Notes: generated by a model from the letters alone, not told the origin. 61,813 nucleotides of DNA from Lachnospiraceae bacterium (GCA_015057555.1 SVEC01000017.1:1-61813); one strand, 5' to 3'. Counted from the stretch's first letter, positions 29,721 to 39,553 are shown. Translations and numbers: made by a program.

Positions 29721-30599
29721 TTATTCAACATCTATATCAGTAGGATCCCATGTTTGGTCAGCAGGAATCTGCTGAAATCCCGGCTTACCCATAGGCCCTG
29801 GATTTACATCATTATATATTGTTACCTCAGTACCCGATGGACAGTTATCATATATCCACTTTGCATCCTCAACCTTTAATCTAATACATCCATGAGAACA
29901 AAGAGTTCCTAACTGATTATACATTTCTGTATCAAGATCATAAATATCCATAGAATTATAAGGAACTGAGTGGAATAAATAATCTCCAGATATCTGTGTA
30001 CAGTATCTTCCATATTGAGCCTTAATCAGCATAAGCCAATCCCACTTGTTGTCAGTACAAAAAGTTCCCTCAGGAGTAGTTTCTCCAGCAGAGCAAACCA
30101 TAACTCTTATAGGAGTTTCTCCTTTATATACTGTTACACAGCTAGCCTGTTTATTTACCTTTATGGTCAAGTCACCCTCTAAATCCTGCCATTTATCAAC
30201 ATAATAATTTACTTCATCCAAATCTGTAGATACAGTAAAGCTATCATCCTCTAAAGTACCATTCTCGAAATCAGTTTCTCCAACATAATATATTGAAGAA
30301 TTATCATCAAATGATGTTGTATCATTAGTATTATCAATCTCAGTTATTGAACCACTAACTTGATACTCATTTGTAGTTGCTATATTATTACAGTTAATAT
30401 CAACAGCAGTTTCTAAAGAAATACTATCTATATCAATATTTTCAGAATCTAATTCAATTTCAGTAATAATAGTAGAATTATTATCTTTTTTATCATTAAT
30501 TATATGATTAAATTCAAGTGCATTTGTTTTTATGTTAGCATTTATAAATACAACAAACATTAATACTATCATAACTATTGATATAATTTTTTTATTCAT
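29721..30599 (-). CDS. exported L,D-transpeptidase (YkuD domain)
   Basis: 292 residues from the ATG at 30599, eight bases after GCGAGG; the upstream nine codons lack support. One N-terminal signal/anchor (4-22), an acidic linker to about 140, then the YkuD domain with LFHSVPYNS and the catalytic motif SHGCIRLKVEDAKWIYD (His-x-Cys). Role: forms 3-3 cross-links or attaches proteins in peptidoglycan. Transcription appears to run into the ChW amidase gene, so a cross-linker and a hydrolase are made together behind a WalR-like box. Confidence 0.93.
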   Translation of the reverse strand: MNKKIISIVMIVLMFVVFINANIKTNALEFNHIINDKKDNNSTIITEIELDSENIDIDSISLETAVDINCNNIATTNEYQVSGSITEIDNTNDTTSFDDNSSIYYVGETDFENGTLEDDSFTVSTDLDEVNYYVDKWQDLEGDLTIKVNKQASCVTVYKGETPIRVMVCSAGETTPEGTFCTDNKWDWLMLIKAQYGRYCTQISGDYLFHSVPYNSMDIYDLDTEMYNQLGTLCSHGCIRLKVEDAKWIYDNCPSGTEVTIYNDVNPGPMGKPGFQQIPADQTWDPTDIDVE

Positions 30600-30639
30600 A
30601 AGTGATACCTCGCAATTATTATCCATAATAAGTACGTTG

Positions 30640-30669
30640 AGTATATCACAATATGATAGTTGTTGTCTA
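30640..30669 (-). promoter_or_regulatory. promoter of the L,D-transpeptidase-amidase operon
   Basis: Minus strand TAGACA (30664-30669), 18-base spacer, TATACT (30640-30645), each one base off consensus. It lies about 40 bases before the start codon. Confidence 0.65.
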
Positions 30670-30687
30670 GTCTATTTTTAATGTTTT

Positions 30688-30704
30688 TGTAACATTTTTG
30701 TAAC
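30688..30704 (+). promoter_or_regulatory. WalR-like box (TGTAAC-N5-TGTAAC)
   Basis: TGTAAC-ATTTT-TGTAAC matches the published WalR (YycF) consensus TGTWAH-N5-TGTWAH exactly, on the plus strand. It is 19 bases upstream of the -35 of a cell-wall operon. Two weaker units, TTTTTGACAC and TTTTTAACAC, continue the same roughly one-turn spacing beyond it. Confidence 0.6.
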
Positions 30705-30772
30705 TTTTTGACACTTTTTAACACAAATGTAATACTTTTCCTAAAATTATGTCTACCAATCCAAACATTATG

Positions 30773-31288
30773 TTATCTATTGTTAAGAATGTTAACAATT
30801 TCTTCCATAACAAGGGAAACGCACTCTTCTATATTTGTTCCCTCTGCGTCAATAATAATATCTGCATATTTTTCATACAAAGGAACTCTTTCATTATATA
30901 TATCAAATATGGTTTTACCCTCTTTCATAGCTATTCCTCTTGTTTTTATATTACTAATTCTATTAATAATTTCTAAGCAGCTAAGCTTTAGATACATCAC
31001 TATGCCATTATCCTTCATATGATTCATGGCATTTTCACCATAAACAGCGCTACCACCTGTTGCAATTACAGTGCGTGAAGTATTAATATATGAAATGGTT
31101 TCATCTTCAATCTTTAAAAACTCTTCTATACCAACTTCATTTATAATCTCATAAAGCTTTTTATTGTTTTGTTGTTGGATAACCAAGTCAGCGTCAATAA
31201 AATTATAATTCAAGGCCTTGGCTAAAAGAACACCTATAGTACTTTTTCCTGCACCTGGCATACCTATTAACACAATATTATTCTTCAT
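30773..31288 (-). CDS. aroK: shikimate kinase
   Basis: 171 residues from the ATG at 31288, seven bases after AAGGAG; the open frame extends far upstream through the neighbouring gene but has no support. Walker A GMPGAGKST, the shikimate-binding FIDADLVIQQ and VIATGGSAV (Walker B/Gly loop) are present, followed by a lid with RISNIKTRG. Role: phosphorylates shikimate in chorismate synthesis. It follows the Cys-rich DUF6472-type gene by ten bases. No other aro gene is nearby. Confidence 0.92.
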   Translation of the reverse strand: MKNNIVLIGMPGAGKSTIGVLLAKALNYNFIDADLVIQQQNNKKLYEIINEVGIEEFLKIEDETISYINTSRTVIATGGSAVYGENAMNHMKDNGIVMYLKLSCLEIINRISNIKTRGIAMKEGKTIFDIYNERVPLYEKYADIIIDAEGTNIEECVSLVMEEIVNILNNR

Positions 31289-31298
31289 CATTTTCTCC

Positions 31299-31499
31299 TT
31301 ACATCTGCTTACGAACCACACTATATTCGTCACCATACTTGTAATATGGACAGTTATAATAGGTATCTGACATAAATCTAGCCATCTCATCCTCATCCAA
31401 ATTCACATCACAAACATAGCATTCATATTCTTCATCATACATATAATAAGCACAGCTTTCACAATTTGAAGGTCTTTCTTTTCTCTTTTTATCTTTCAT
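31299..31499 (-). CDS. small Cys-rich protein (DUF6472-type)
   Basis: 66 residues from the ATG at 31499, nine bases after AGGTGG. CESCAYYMYDEEYECYVCD and a later NCPYYKYGDEYSVVRKQM supply four well-spaced cysteines (CxxC, C, C), a probable zinc knuckle. The pattern is one I recognise from small Lachnospiraceae proteins placed in DUF6472. It overlaps the end of the HAD gene by 11 bases and is ten bases from aroK, so all three are one transcript. Function unknown. Confidence 0.7.
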   Translation of the reverse strand: MKDKKRKERPSNCESCAYYMYDEEYECYVCDVNLDEDEMARFMSDTYYNCPYYKYGDEYSVVRKQM

Positions 31500-32169
31500 C
31501 GCCAAACACCACCTGACATTTTGTTAATTGACAAATATCTAACCATTTATCCTCTTCTGTTGCATCATAAACTCCTATAACTTCAAAGCCAGCATTAATT
31601 GCAGTATTTATAGCAAAGCTAGAATCTTCAAACACAACACTATCTTTAACTTCGCTACCCACTATATCACATGCTTTAAGATATACATCTGGTCTTTGCT
31701 TACTACATCCAACCATTGTGCAGGTAACAAGACCATCCATATATTGCCAAATATCATTACGTTCAAGGCATTTTTTAACCATATCATATTCATTTGCTGT
31801 AGCCACCACTAGATGAAATCCCATATTTTTAAGTGTTTTAATTAGTTCGTATGCTCCGGGTTTAAGAAGCAAATCATTCTCATAACGACTATAGGCCATT
31901 TCCATTATCTCTTTAGTAATCTGCTCCGGACTTTTGTCTACACCAAAATAGTTCTTTATAAAAATCGAAGCATCGCTTATAGTCATCATCTTTACCTTGG
32001 TACAAAAATCAGGTTCAGGATGATAACCCATCCCTTCCAAATAATCAATATCAAGCCTTGCCCACATAGTCATACTATCTAAAAGTGTGCCATCCACATC
32101 GAATATAAGACATTTCTTCCCTATAATAACCGGACTAATAATTTCTAAAATATTATCCAAATCTGCCAC
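31489..32169 (-). CDS. HAD-superfamily phosphatase (beta-phosphoglucomutase-like)
   Basis: 226 residues from a GTG at 32169 that follows AGGTGAT; an in-frame TTG nine codons earlier is less likely. HAD motif I is LIFDVDGTLLDS near 22, motif II VVATAN, motif III Lys in CSKQRPDVYLKACD, motif IV VVFEDSSFAI. A helical cap sits between motifs I and II, so substrates are probably small phosphorylated metabolites. First gene of a HAD-DUF6472-aroK operon. Confidence 0.85.
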   Translation of the reverse strand: MADLDNILEIISPVIIGKKCLIFDVDGTLLDSMTMWARLDIDYLEGMGYHPEPDFCTKVKMMTISDASIFIKNYFGVDKSPEQITKEIMEMAYSRYENDLLLKPGAYELIKTLKNMGFHLVVATANEYDMVKKCLERNDIWQYMDGLVTCTMVGCSKQRPDVYLKACDIVGSEVKDSVVFEDSSFAINTAINAGFEVIGVYDATEEDKWLDICQLTKCQVVFGDER

Positions 32170-32281
32170 AATATCACCTACCTTTATTATACACAATTAT
32201 ATTACACATTCTTTTTTTTAAAATCAAGGTTCTTCAAAGAAATCTGATTTCTTAAATAAAGATAGAATTTATAGTGCAATA

Positions 32282-32333
32282 AAACCCATAGGGTGAAATT
32301 AACCTATTACAGTTAAAATAACCCCATGGGTTT
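32282..32333 (-). terminator. terminator of the fatty-acid operon
   Basis: Outer arms AAACCCAT / ATGGGTTT with inner GGGT/ACCC pairing, followed on the minus strand by TTTTATT, about 40 bases after fabZ. Confidence 0.8.
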
Positions 32334-32374
32334 ATTTTGTATATCAGAAACCTTATCCTATATTAAAATATATA

Positions 32375-32800
32375 TTATCCAATTGCAAACGTCAGCTCAG
32401 CAGTAACAGCAACCTTACCATCAACCTTTGCAACTGCGTTGCCGTATCCAATAGGACCCTTACGAGTTGTAAGCTCACATTCTAGTTCAAGAACATCACC
32501 AGGAATAACCTGCTTCTTAAAACGAGCATTCTTAATACCACCGAAGAATGCAACCTTGCCCTTGTTCTCCTCCTCTGAGAGAATTGCAACTGCACCAACC
32601 TGCGCAAGAGCTTCTATAATAAGTACACCTGGCATCACATGCTGCTGCGGAAAATGTCCACAAAAATGCATCTCATTAGCAGAAACACATTTGATACCTT
32701 TTGCAAACTTGCCTGGCTCAAAATCTGTAATTCTATCAACAAGCAAAAACGGATATCTGTGTGGAATAATTTCCTGTATCTGATTTGAATTAAGTTCCAT
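32375..32800 (-). CDS. fabZ: 3-hydroxyacyl-ACP dehydratase FabZ
   Basis: 141 residues, hot-dog fold. [13 protein letters not shown] opens it, the active-site His is in [21 protein letters not shown] with the catalytic Glu in the helix that follows. Role: dehydrates 3-hydroxyacyl-ACP in chain elongation. Last gene of the operon, one base after fabF. Confidence 0.97.
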   Translation of the reverse strand: MELNSNQIQEIIPHRYPFLLVDRITDFEPGKFAKGIKCVSANEMHFCGHFPQQHVMPGVLIIEALAQVGAVAILSEEENKGKVAFFGGIKNARFKKQVIPGDVLELECELTTRKGPIGYGNAVAKVDGKVAVTAELTFAIG

Positions 32801-32801
32801 A

Positions 32802-34040
32802 TTACGCCTCCCACTTCTTTAAAAGAATACTTGCATTGTGTCCACCAAAGCCTAAGGAATTAGAAAGTGCATAATCTACCTGTACATTTCTACCCTCATT
32901 TGGAACAACATCAAGATCACATTCCTCATCAGGAACCTGATAATTAATTGTAGCAGGAATAAAACCATCATGTAAAGCCATAGCTGTAAATATTGCCTCA
33001 ACGGCACCTGCTCCACCTAAGAGATGACCTGTCATAGACTTTGTGGAGCTCACCATTAGCTTATATGCATAATCACCAAAGGCAGTCTTAATAGCTGCTG
33101 TTTCACCAGCATCATTTAAGTGAGTTGATGTACCATGAGCATTGATATACCCTACCATATCTGGTGTAATATCAGCATCCTTAACTGCCATAGACATAGC
33201 AGCTGCTCCGCCAGAACCATCCGGAAGTGGTGCTGTGATATGATAAGCATCACAGGTAGCTCCATAACCTACAACCTCAGCGTAAATCTTAGCACCTCTT
33301 GCCACAGCATGCTCATATTCTTCAAGAATAAGTGCTCCAGCACCTTCACCCATTACAAAGCCAGATCTTTCTTTGTCAAATGGGATAGATGCTCTATTAG
33401 GATTGTCAGTAGTATTTAGAGCCTGCATAACTGCAAATCCGCCAATAGCCATATCAGTAATTGCACTTTCTGCTCCACCACAAAGCATTACCTCAGCATA
33501 ACCGTCCCTTATGTAATGAAAAGCATCACCCACAGCATTTGTACTACTAGCACAAGCTGTTACAACACATGTACACATTCCCTTAAAACCAGTTCTAATT
33601 GCTATATTTCCGGCAGCCATATTTGAAATTGTCATAGGAATATAAAATGGTGACACCTTATCGAAGCCACGTCTCAAGCCAGTCTGATAGTTTGCCTCAG
33701 TAGTCTCCATACCTCCAATTCCACTAGAGAAGATAACTCCACATCGCGAACCATCCTCCTTATCCATATCAAGACCACTTGTCTCAAAGGCTTCAATCGC
33801 AGCAACCATTGAAAGCTGAGAAAATCTATCCATTCTTCTTGCTTCCTTCTTATCAATTATTCCTTCAAGATTAAGATCCTTAACCTCTCCAGCAACCTTT
33901 ACCGCACGATTAGTCATATCAAGCCTTGTTATAGGTGCAATACCACACACACCCTTCTTTACATTCTCCCAAGAACACTCTAAGTTATTACCAATTGGAT
34001 TAACTGTTCCAAGTCCTGTAATTACTACTCTTCTTCTCAT
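32802..34040 (-). CDS. fabF: 3-oxoacyl-ACP synthase II FabF
   Basis: 412 residues, thiolase fold. Catalytic Cys in [18 protein letters not shown], the two His in [14 protein letters not shown] and [16 protein letters not shown], and the glycine-rich end [14 protein letters not shown]. Role: condenses malonyl-ACP with growing acyl-ACP and sets membrane fluidity through temperature-dependent elongation. 18 bases after fabG. Confidence 0.97.
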   Translation of the reverse strand: MRRRVVITGLGTVNPIGNNLECSWENVKKGVCGIAPITRLDMTNRAVKVAGEVKDLNLEGIIDKKEARRMDRFSQLSMVAAIEAFETSGLDMDKEDGSRCGVIFSSGIGGMETTEANYQTGLRRGFDKVSPFYIPMTISNMAAGNIAIRTGFKGMCTCVVTACASSTNAVGDAFHYIRDGYAEVMLCGGAESAITDMAIGGFAVMQALNTTDNPNRASIPFDKERSGFVMGEGAGALILEEYEHAVARGAKIYAEVVGYGATCDAYHITAPLPDGSGGAAAMSMAVKDADITPDMVGYINAHGTSTHLNDAGETAAIKTAFGDYAYKLMVSSTKSMTGHLLGGAGAVEAIFTAMALHDGFIPATINYQVPDEECDLDVVPNEGRNVQVDYALSNSLGFGGHNASILLKKWEA

Positions 34041-34058
34041 AATATTTCTCCTTATAAA

Positions 34059-34802
34059 TTACATTGCCATTCCACCATCTACACAAATAACCTGTCCTGT
34101 GATATAGCTTGCCATATCAGAAGCAAGGAAAACTACAGCATTAGCAATATCCTCACCTGCACCAAGCTTCTTCATAGGTATATTTTTCATCATCTCATCA
34201 ACTACATTTTCAGATAGCTTAGCAGTCATATCTGTCTCTATAAAACCAGGAGCAATTGCATTACAGGTTATACCTCTTGAGGCTAGCTCTTTTGCAACTG
34301 ACTTTGTCATACCAATAAGACCTGCCTTACTTGCAGCATAATTCACTTGACCTGCATTTCCGCTAACACCAACTACGCTACTAATATTAATGATTCTTCC
34401 TGATCTTTGCTTAAGCATAAGCTTTGAAACATCCTTAGTAAACAAAAATGCACCCTTAAGATTCGTATCAATAACCTGTTCAAAGTCAGCCTCAGTCATC
34501 TTAAGCATAAGGTTATCCTTAGTTATCCCTGCATTATTTACAAGAATATCAACAGAACCAAATTCTTCCTTAGCTTTTGAAACCATAGCTGATACCTCTT
34601 CATAATTAGCAACATCAGCCTTTACAGCCATAGCTTTTACTCCATAAGCCTCACAAAGCTTAACTGTTTCATTAGCTCCATCTGAACAATTTGCATAGCA
34701 TGTTACTACATTCGCACCAGCCTTCGCTAAAGCTATACATATACTTCTTCCTATTCCTCTACTACCGCCTGTAACAATAGCAGTTTTATTATCCAATCTC
34801 AT
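34059..34802 (-). CDS. fabG: 3-oxoacyl-ACP reductase FabG
   Basis: 247 residues, short-chain dehydrogenase. NADPH loop TGGSRGIGRSICIAL, NNAGIT, catalytic Ser-Tyr-Lys in NISSVVGVSG and QVNYAASKAGLIG, and the C-terminal SYITGQVICVDGGMAM. Role: reduces 3-oxoacyl-ACP. 24 bases after fabD. Confidence 0.97.
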   Translation of the reverse strand: MRLDNKTAIVTGGSRGIGRSICIALAKAGANVVTCYANCSDGANETVKLCEAYGVKAMAVKADVANYEEVSAMVSKAKEEFGSVDILVNNAGITKDNLMLKMTEADFEQVIDTNLKGAFLFTKDVSKLMLKQRSGRIINISSVVGVSGNAGQVNYAASKAGLIGMTKSVAKELASRGITCNAIAPGFIETDMTAKLSENVVDEMMKNIPMKKLGAGEDIANAVVFLASDMASYITGQVICVDGGMAM

Positions 34803-34826
34803 ATTTAATACCTCGCTTATATTAAC

Positions 34827-35768
34827 CTACTTTAAAGCCTCAAGTACTGTATTTAAGCTTTCTACATTTTCAACAGAATATGTTGTAAGTCCTCTATCAA
34901 TCTTCTTTACAAATCCACTTAAGGTCTTACCAGGTCCTATCTCTACAAATGTATCAACACCCTGATTTATCATATATCTAATAGTATCTTCAAAATATAC
35001 ACTACTCTGTACCTGAAGCTCAAGCATTTCAGGTATCGTCTTTCCCACCTCAAGTTCCATACCTGTCGAATTAAATATTACCGGAAACATCATATCTCCG
35101 AAACTCTCACCCTTAAATCTCTCAGCAAGCTTATCTCCTGCTGGTTTCATAAGAGATGTATGGAAGGGACCACTTACTGCAACAGGAACTATTCTTTTAG
35201 CTCCCATTTCAGTCATTATTTCTCCAGCTCTTGTAATTACAGGTGTATCACCAGATACTGTTACCTGAACAGGAGTGTTATAGTTTGCTACCTCTGCCAC
35301 ATGATATGGAGAATCTGCAAATTCCTCCTCAGCCTGTTTACAAGCCTTTTTAATCAAATCTCTATCAAGACTCATAACAGCAATCATACCTACATCTCTA
35401 CCAGTTACGGCTTCTTCCATGCACATTCCTCTATATGCAACCAAATCAATAACCTGCTTCTCCTCAAATACTCCCGAACTATAAAGTGCTGAATATTCAC
35501 CCAAAGATAGTCCAGCTGCGTATTCTGGCTTAATTCCATTTGCACTAAGAAGCTTAGTGACACCTACTGCAAAGGCAACCATACATGGCTGTGTGTATCT
35601 TGTCTGACCTAATTTATCTATTGGACCATTAAAGCAACAATCCTTCAAATCAAAGCCTGGATTAGCATTATCAAAGGTTTCCTTAAACTCAGAATATGAT
35701 TCATACAAATCCTTTCCCATACCAACGCTCTGACTACCCTGTCCTGCGTATAAAAATCCTATCTTCAT
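34827..35768 (-). CDS. fabD: malonyl-CoA:ACP transacylase FabD
   Basis: 313 residues. YAGQGSQSVGMGKDLY opening, nucleophile elbow GLSLGEYSAL, and the His in VSGPFHTSLMKPA. Role: loads malonyl groups onto ACP. The acyl carrier protein gene itself is not in this cluster. 30 bases after fabK. Confidence 0.97.
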   Translation of the reverse strand: MKIGFLYAGQGSQSVGMGKDLYESYSEFKETFDNANPGFDLKDCCFNGPIDKLGQTRYTQPCMVAFAVGVTKLLSANGIKPEYAAGLSLGEYSALYSSGVFEEKQVIDLVAYRGMCMEEAVTGRDVGMIAVMSLDRDLIKKACKQAEEEFADSPYHVAEVANYNTPVQVTVSGDTPVITRAGEIMTEMGAKRIVPVAVSGPFHTSLMKPAGDKLAERFKGESFGDMMFPVIFNSTGMELEVGKTIPEMLELQVQSSVYFEDTIRYMINQGVDTFVEIGPGKTLSGFVKKIDRGLTTYSVENVESLNTVLEALK

Positions 35769-35798
35769 ATATTTCTCCTTTATGTATTTATAAATCTA

Positions 35799-36734
35799 TT
35801 AAATATATTGAGCATAAAGCTTTTCTAATTCTGCTCTTGCTTCACAATAAAGTTTCTGTAAAATGTCAGCTACAGGCTTAATCTCTCCAACAAGACCACA
35901 AACCTGTCCAGCCATAAGAGAACCGTTCTTAATATCCCCCTCAAGAACTGCCTTTCTAAGGGAACCAAGAGTAAGCTGTTCAAGTTCCTCTCTAGGAACA
36001 TTCTGACCCTCAAGCTTAAGATATTCTCTAGACATATTGTTCTTAATTACTCTCACTGGTGCACCAGAAGAACGTCCCGTAACAACAGTTCCATTATCCT
36101 TTGCCTTGATAATTGCCTGTTTATAATTTTCGTGAATTGGACACTCCTCAGCCACAAGTAAACATGTACCAATCTGAACTCCAATTGCACCAAGTGCCAT
36201 AGCAGCCACCATTTGTCTTCCGTCTGCAATACCTCCAGCAGCGATAACTGGAATATCTACAGCATCAACTACCATAGGCACAAGAGCCATAGTAGTCATC
36301 TCTCCTACATGTCCACCACTTTCGCCTCCTTCAGCGATTACAGCGTCGACCCCCATTTTCTCCATACGTTTAGCAAGAGCTACCCCTGACACTACAGGAA
36401 TAACCTTAGTTCCTACTTCCTTCCAGTCAGCTACATATTTCTCTGGAGAACCAGCACCAGTTGTGATAACATCAACCTTTTCCTCTACAAGCATCTTAGC
36501 TATATTATCTACATCCGGATTCATAAGCATAAGATTTACACCAAATGGCTTGTCAGTTAATGCTCTACACTTGTTAATTTCTTCTCTAATCCTCTCGGCA
36601 TCAAATCCTCCTGATGCTATAAGACCAAGTCCACCCGCATTTGATACTGCAGCTGCAAATTCCCCAGTGGCAATATTTGCCATACCACCCTGAATAATAG
36701 GGTACTTAATATTCAAAAACTCATTTAACTTCAT
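35799..36734 (-). CDS. fabK: enoyl-ACP reductase II FabK (FMN)
   Basis: 311 residues, nitronate monooxygenase-like TIM barrel. IIQGGMANIATGEFAAAVS and GGLGLIASGGFDAE form the flavin site, VIAEGGESGGHVG and IAAGGIADGRQM follow. Role: the flavin- and NADH-dependent final reduction of elongation, replacing triclosan-sensitive FabI; no fabI is here. 12 bases after fabH. Confidence 0.95.
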   Translation of the reverse strand: MKLNEFLNIKYPIIQGGMANIATGEFAAAVSNAGGLGLIASGGFDAERIREEINKCRALTDKPFGVNLMLMNPDVDNIAKMLVEEKVDVITTGAGSPEKYVADWKEVGTKVIPVVSGVALAKRMEKMGVDAVIAEGGESGGHVGEMTTMALVPMVVDAVDIPVIAAGGIADGRQMVAAMALGAIGVQIGTCLLVAEECPIHENYKQAIIKAKDNGTVVTGRSSGAPVRVIKNNMSREYLKLEGQNVPREELEQLTLGSLRKAVLEGDIKNGSLMAGQVCGLVGEIKPVADILQKLYCEARAELEKLYAQYI

Positions 36735-36746
36735 ATTATTTTCTCC

Positions 36747-37691
36747 TTACCACTCAATATATGCACCACCCCAGGTGAGGCCACCACCAAATCCAACACA
36801 AATAATCTTCATACCAGGCTTTAGCATACCCTTCTCATTAAGCTCACTTAATGCTATTGGAATACTAGCTGATGAGGTATTACCATACTCGTGAAGATTG
36901 ATATAGAATTTATCAAGATTTTGCTTACATTTTTTAGCAACTGACTCAATAATTCTCATATTTGCCTGGTGACATACGAATAAATCTATATCATCTGCTG
37001 TTAGCTCAGCCATATCTAACAGTTCAAACATTGTCTTTGGAACTGTGCTTACGGCAAATTTAAACACATCACTTCCAAGCATATTTACATATCTTTCTCC
37101 GTTATGATTAGGAATGTTAAGAACTACATCATCTCCCTTAGAGCCAAGTACACTGAAGAATCTATTATCATCAGTAAGCTCAATTACAGCAGCTCCCGCA
37201 CCATCACCAAAGAGTATACATGTACTTCTGTCAGTCATATCAAGAACCTTGGATAAGGTTTCACTTCCAATTACTAGTCCGTACTTTTTATCGCTTTGTA
37301 GCAACATACCTCTTGCAGCCTGAACACCATACATAAAGCCTGAGCATGCTGCATTGATGTCAAAGCAAGGTATATTGTTTGGAAGCTCAAGAATCTTCTG
37401 AACCATACATGCCATAGAAGGAGTGAGATTATCAGCTCTTACAGTAGCACATATACAAACTCCAAGCTCTGACTTATCAATACCTGCGTTTTCAAGTGCC
37501 ATCTTTGCTGCAGCAATAGCCATATCCTGATTCTTCTCAGCGATTACATGATGTCTTCTCTTAATACCCGTTCTACTTGTAATCCACTCATCATTTGTAT
37601 CAACAATTTTACTTAAATCATCATTTGTCACCACATTATCTGGAACATAATGTCCAGTTCCAACAATGCGGAGTCCTTTTAAATTTTGCAT
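36747..37691 (-). CDS. fabH: 3-oxoacyl-ACP synthase III FabH
   Basis: 314 residues. Catalytic Cys in DINAACSGFMYGVQ, His in LFVCHQANMRI and Asn in EYGNTSSASIPIAL. Role: first condensation, acetyl- or branched acyl-CoA with malonyl-ACP, which sets the primer for chain type. 12 bases after accA. Confidence 0.97.
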   Translation of the reverse strand: MQNLKGLRIVGTGHYVPDNVVTNDDLSKIVDTNDEWITSRTGIKRRHHVIAEKNQDMAIAAAKMALENAGIDKSELGVCICATVRADNLTPSMACMVQKILELPNNIPCFDINAACSGFMYGVQAARGMLLQSDKKYGLVIGSETLSKVLDMTDRSTCILFGDGAGAAVIELTDDNRFFSVLGSKGDDVVLNIPNHNGERYVNMLGSDVFKFAVSTVPKTMFELLDMAELTADDIDLFVCHQANMRIIESVAKKCKQNLDKFYINLHEYGNTSSASIPIALSELNEKGMLKPGMKIICVGFGGGLTWGGAYIEW

Positions 37692-37703
37692 AATATCTCC
37701 TTA

Positions 37704-38645
37704 TTAAATAAGTTTTAAATACTGAGTATCAATATTTCTAAATTTCTTATATCTATGTTTGCTCACTTCATCCTGATTCATTTTTGAATACTTAGACATT
37801 TCCTTAGTTAAATATTTAGCTACCATCTTATATACTGCTTTAGGATTAATATGAGCTCCGCCAATTGGCTCTGGTATAATATCATCTATTACATTAAAAC
37901 TCTTCAAATCCTGAGCAGTTAGTTTCATCATTTCACAGGCCTCATCGCTTCTTGTGGAATCCTTCCAAAGAATTGTTGCATATCCTTCAGGTGAAAGAAT
38001 TGAATACACAGCATTTTCCAACATAAGAACGCTATTAGCTACACCAATGGCTAAAGCACCTCCACTGCTTCCTTCTCCTGTAACAATTGCAATCACAGGC
38101 ACCTTTAGTGCACTCATCTTAGCAAGATTTGTTGCTATTGCAGTTCCCTGACCATTAGTTTCAGCTTCAAGTCCTGGATATGCACCTGGTGTATCAATAA
38201 ATGTAATAATAGGTCTACCAAACTTTTCGGCCTGCTTCATTAGGCGAAGAGCCTTTCGATATCCTTCAGGTCCCGGCATACCAAAATTACATTTTAAATT
38301 TTCTGCTAAATCATTACCCTTTCTATGACCAATTACAGTAACAGGAATACCATTAAATGTAGCAATACCACCATAGATGCTACCATCCTCTTTACCAAGG
38401 TCATCTCCCTGTTGTTCAAAGAAATCTTCAAATATATTCTCAATATAATCTGTTATTTTAGGTCTTTTTTTGTGTCGAGCAAGATATACTTTATCATGTG
38501 GGTCTAAGTTCTTACACATTTTAATAAGATCATGTCTTTGTCTTTTTAATACATAAAGCTGTGCCTCATCTAACACCTCAGCAGCTTTAATTTTCTCAAT
38601 TTCACACTCAATCTCTAATATTTTTGCATCAATTTCTTTAACCAT
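37704..38645 (-). CDS. accA: acetyl-CoA carboxylase carboxyltransferase alpha AccA
   Basis: 313 residues. Crotonase-like fold with FIDTPGAYPGLEAETNGQG, VIAIVTGEGSSGGALAIGVAN and the C-terminal DDIIPEPIGGAH. Role: with AccD transfers the carboxyl group from biotin to acetyl-CoA. Two bases after accD, so coupled translation is likely. accB and accC are not in this operon. Confidence 0.97.
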   Translation of the reverse strand: MVKEIDAKILEIECEIEKIKAAEVLDEAQLYVLKRQRHDLIKMCKNLDPHDKVYLARHKKRPKITDYIENIFEDFFEQQGDDLGKEDGSIYGGIATFNGIPVTVIGHRKGNDLAENLKCNFGMPGPEGYRKALRLMKQAEKFGRPIITFIDTPGAYPGLEAETNGQGTAIATNLAKMSALKVPVIAIVTGEGSSGGALAIGVANSVLMLENAVYSILSPEGYATILWKDSTRSDEACEMMKLTAQDLKSFNVIDDIIPEPIGGAHINPKAVYKMVAKYLTKEMSKYSKMNQDEVSKHRYKKFRNIDTQYLKLI

Positions 38646-38647
38646 AT

Positions 38648-39553
38648 CTACTTACCTCTCTTACTGTGCAATCTAAGAATATGAGCAAGTGTTTCTCTCA
38701 TCTTGTCACGTGACACAACCTTGTCTACAAAACCATGCTCCTGTAAAAATTCAGAACGTTGGAAACCCTCAGGAAGCTTTTGTCCTATAGTTTGTTCTAT
38801 TACTCTAGGTCCAGCAAAACCAATTAAAGCCTCTGGTTCAGCTAAGGTAATATCACCAAGTGTTGCAAAGCTTGCAGTAACACCACCAGTTGTTGGATGT
38901 GTAAGAACAGAAATATATAATCCACCATTATTGTTAAATTTTTCTACAGCAGCACTAGTCTTCGCCATCTGCATAAGAGACATGATACCCTCTTGCATTC
39001 TGGCACCACCGCTAGATGAAAAAATTATAAGAGGTAATTTCTTTTTATCTGCATATTCTACTGCATTTGTAATCTTTTCCCCAACAGCAATCCCCATGCT
39101 ACCCATAAGAAACTTACTACTCATAACCGCTATTACAGCTTCATGTCCATCTATTTTAGCTGCACCTGCTAAGACTGCCTCATCTAATCCTGTTTTTTCC
39201 TGAAGAGAAAGAATCTTATCTTCATAATTCGGATACTCCAAAGGATTTGTAAATGCGACCTTACACTTTAAAGGCTTAAAACTTCCCTTATCAACTAAAT
39301 TCTTTAATCTCTTATCAGCTGAAATAACATAATGATGCCCACAGGCAACACAAACATTAAGGTTATCCTTAATTTCCTGCTTATTAAATACCTGCTTACA
39401 TTTTGGACAAGTTGTAACATTGTCATCAGTCTTATCACTATTATCTTTTTCTTTCTTTACTTCTGTTTTAATCATGTCGTTATCATTCAGGTCAACAATC
39501 ATAACTTCTTGATACTCTTTTTTCTTAAATAAATACCCAAGGTTTAGCTTCAT
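38648..39553 (-). CDS. accD: acetyl-CoA carboxylase carboxyltransferase beta AccD
   Basis: 301 residues from the ATG at 39553 (MKLNLGYLFKKK), about ten bases after GGAG; six extra upstream codons overlap that site. The zinc ribbon is CPKCKQ...VCVACGHH (two CxxC), followed by the carboxyltransferase fold with FSSSGGARMQEGIMSLMQMAKT and LTHPTTGGVTASFATLGD. Lead gene of the fatty-acid operon, behind a promoter carrying a palindrome. Confidence 0.96.
   Translation of the reverse strand: MKLNLGYLFKKKEYQEVMIVDLNDNDMIKTEVKKEKDNSDKTDDNVTTCPKCKQVFNKQEIKDNLNVCVACGHHYVISADKRLKNLVDKGSFKPLKCKVAFTNPLEYPNYEDKILSLQEKTGLDEAVLAGAAKIDGHEAVIAVMSSKFLMGSMGIAVGEKITNAVEYADKKKLPLIIFSSSGGARMQEGIMSLMQMAKTSAAVEKFNNNGGLYISVLTHPTTGGVTASFATLGDITLAEPEALIGFAGPRVIEQTIGQKLPEGFQRSEFLQEHGFVDKVVSRDKMRETLAHILRLHSKRGK

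Noticed and set aside
30688..30704. Control of the WalR-like box by the response regulator at 56858-57502
   Set aside because: That regulator is OmpR-type but its box is unknown; distance and context give no link.
38703..39203. Plus-strand 166-residue frame
   Set aside because: Antisense of accD, no ribosome site and no recognisable protein.
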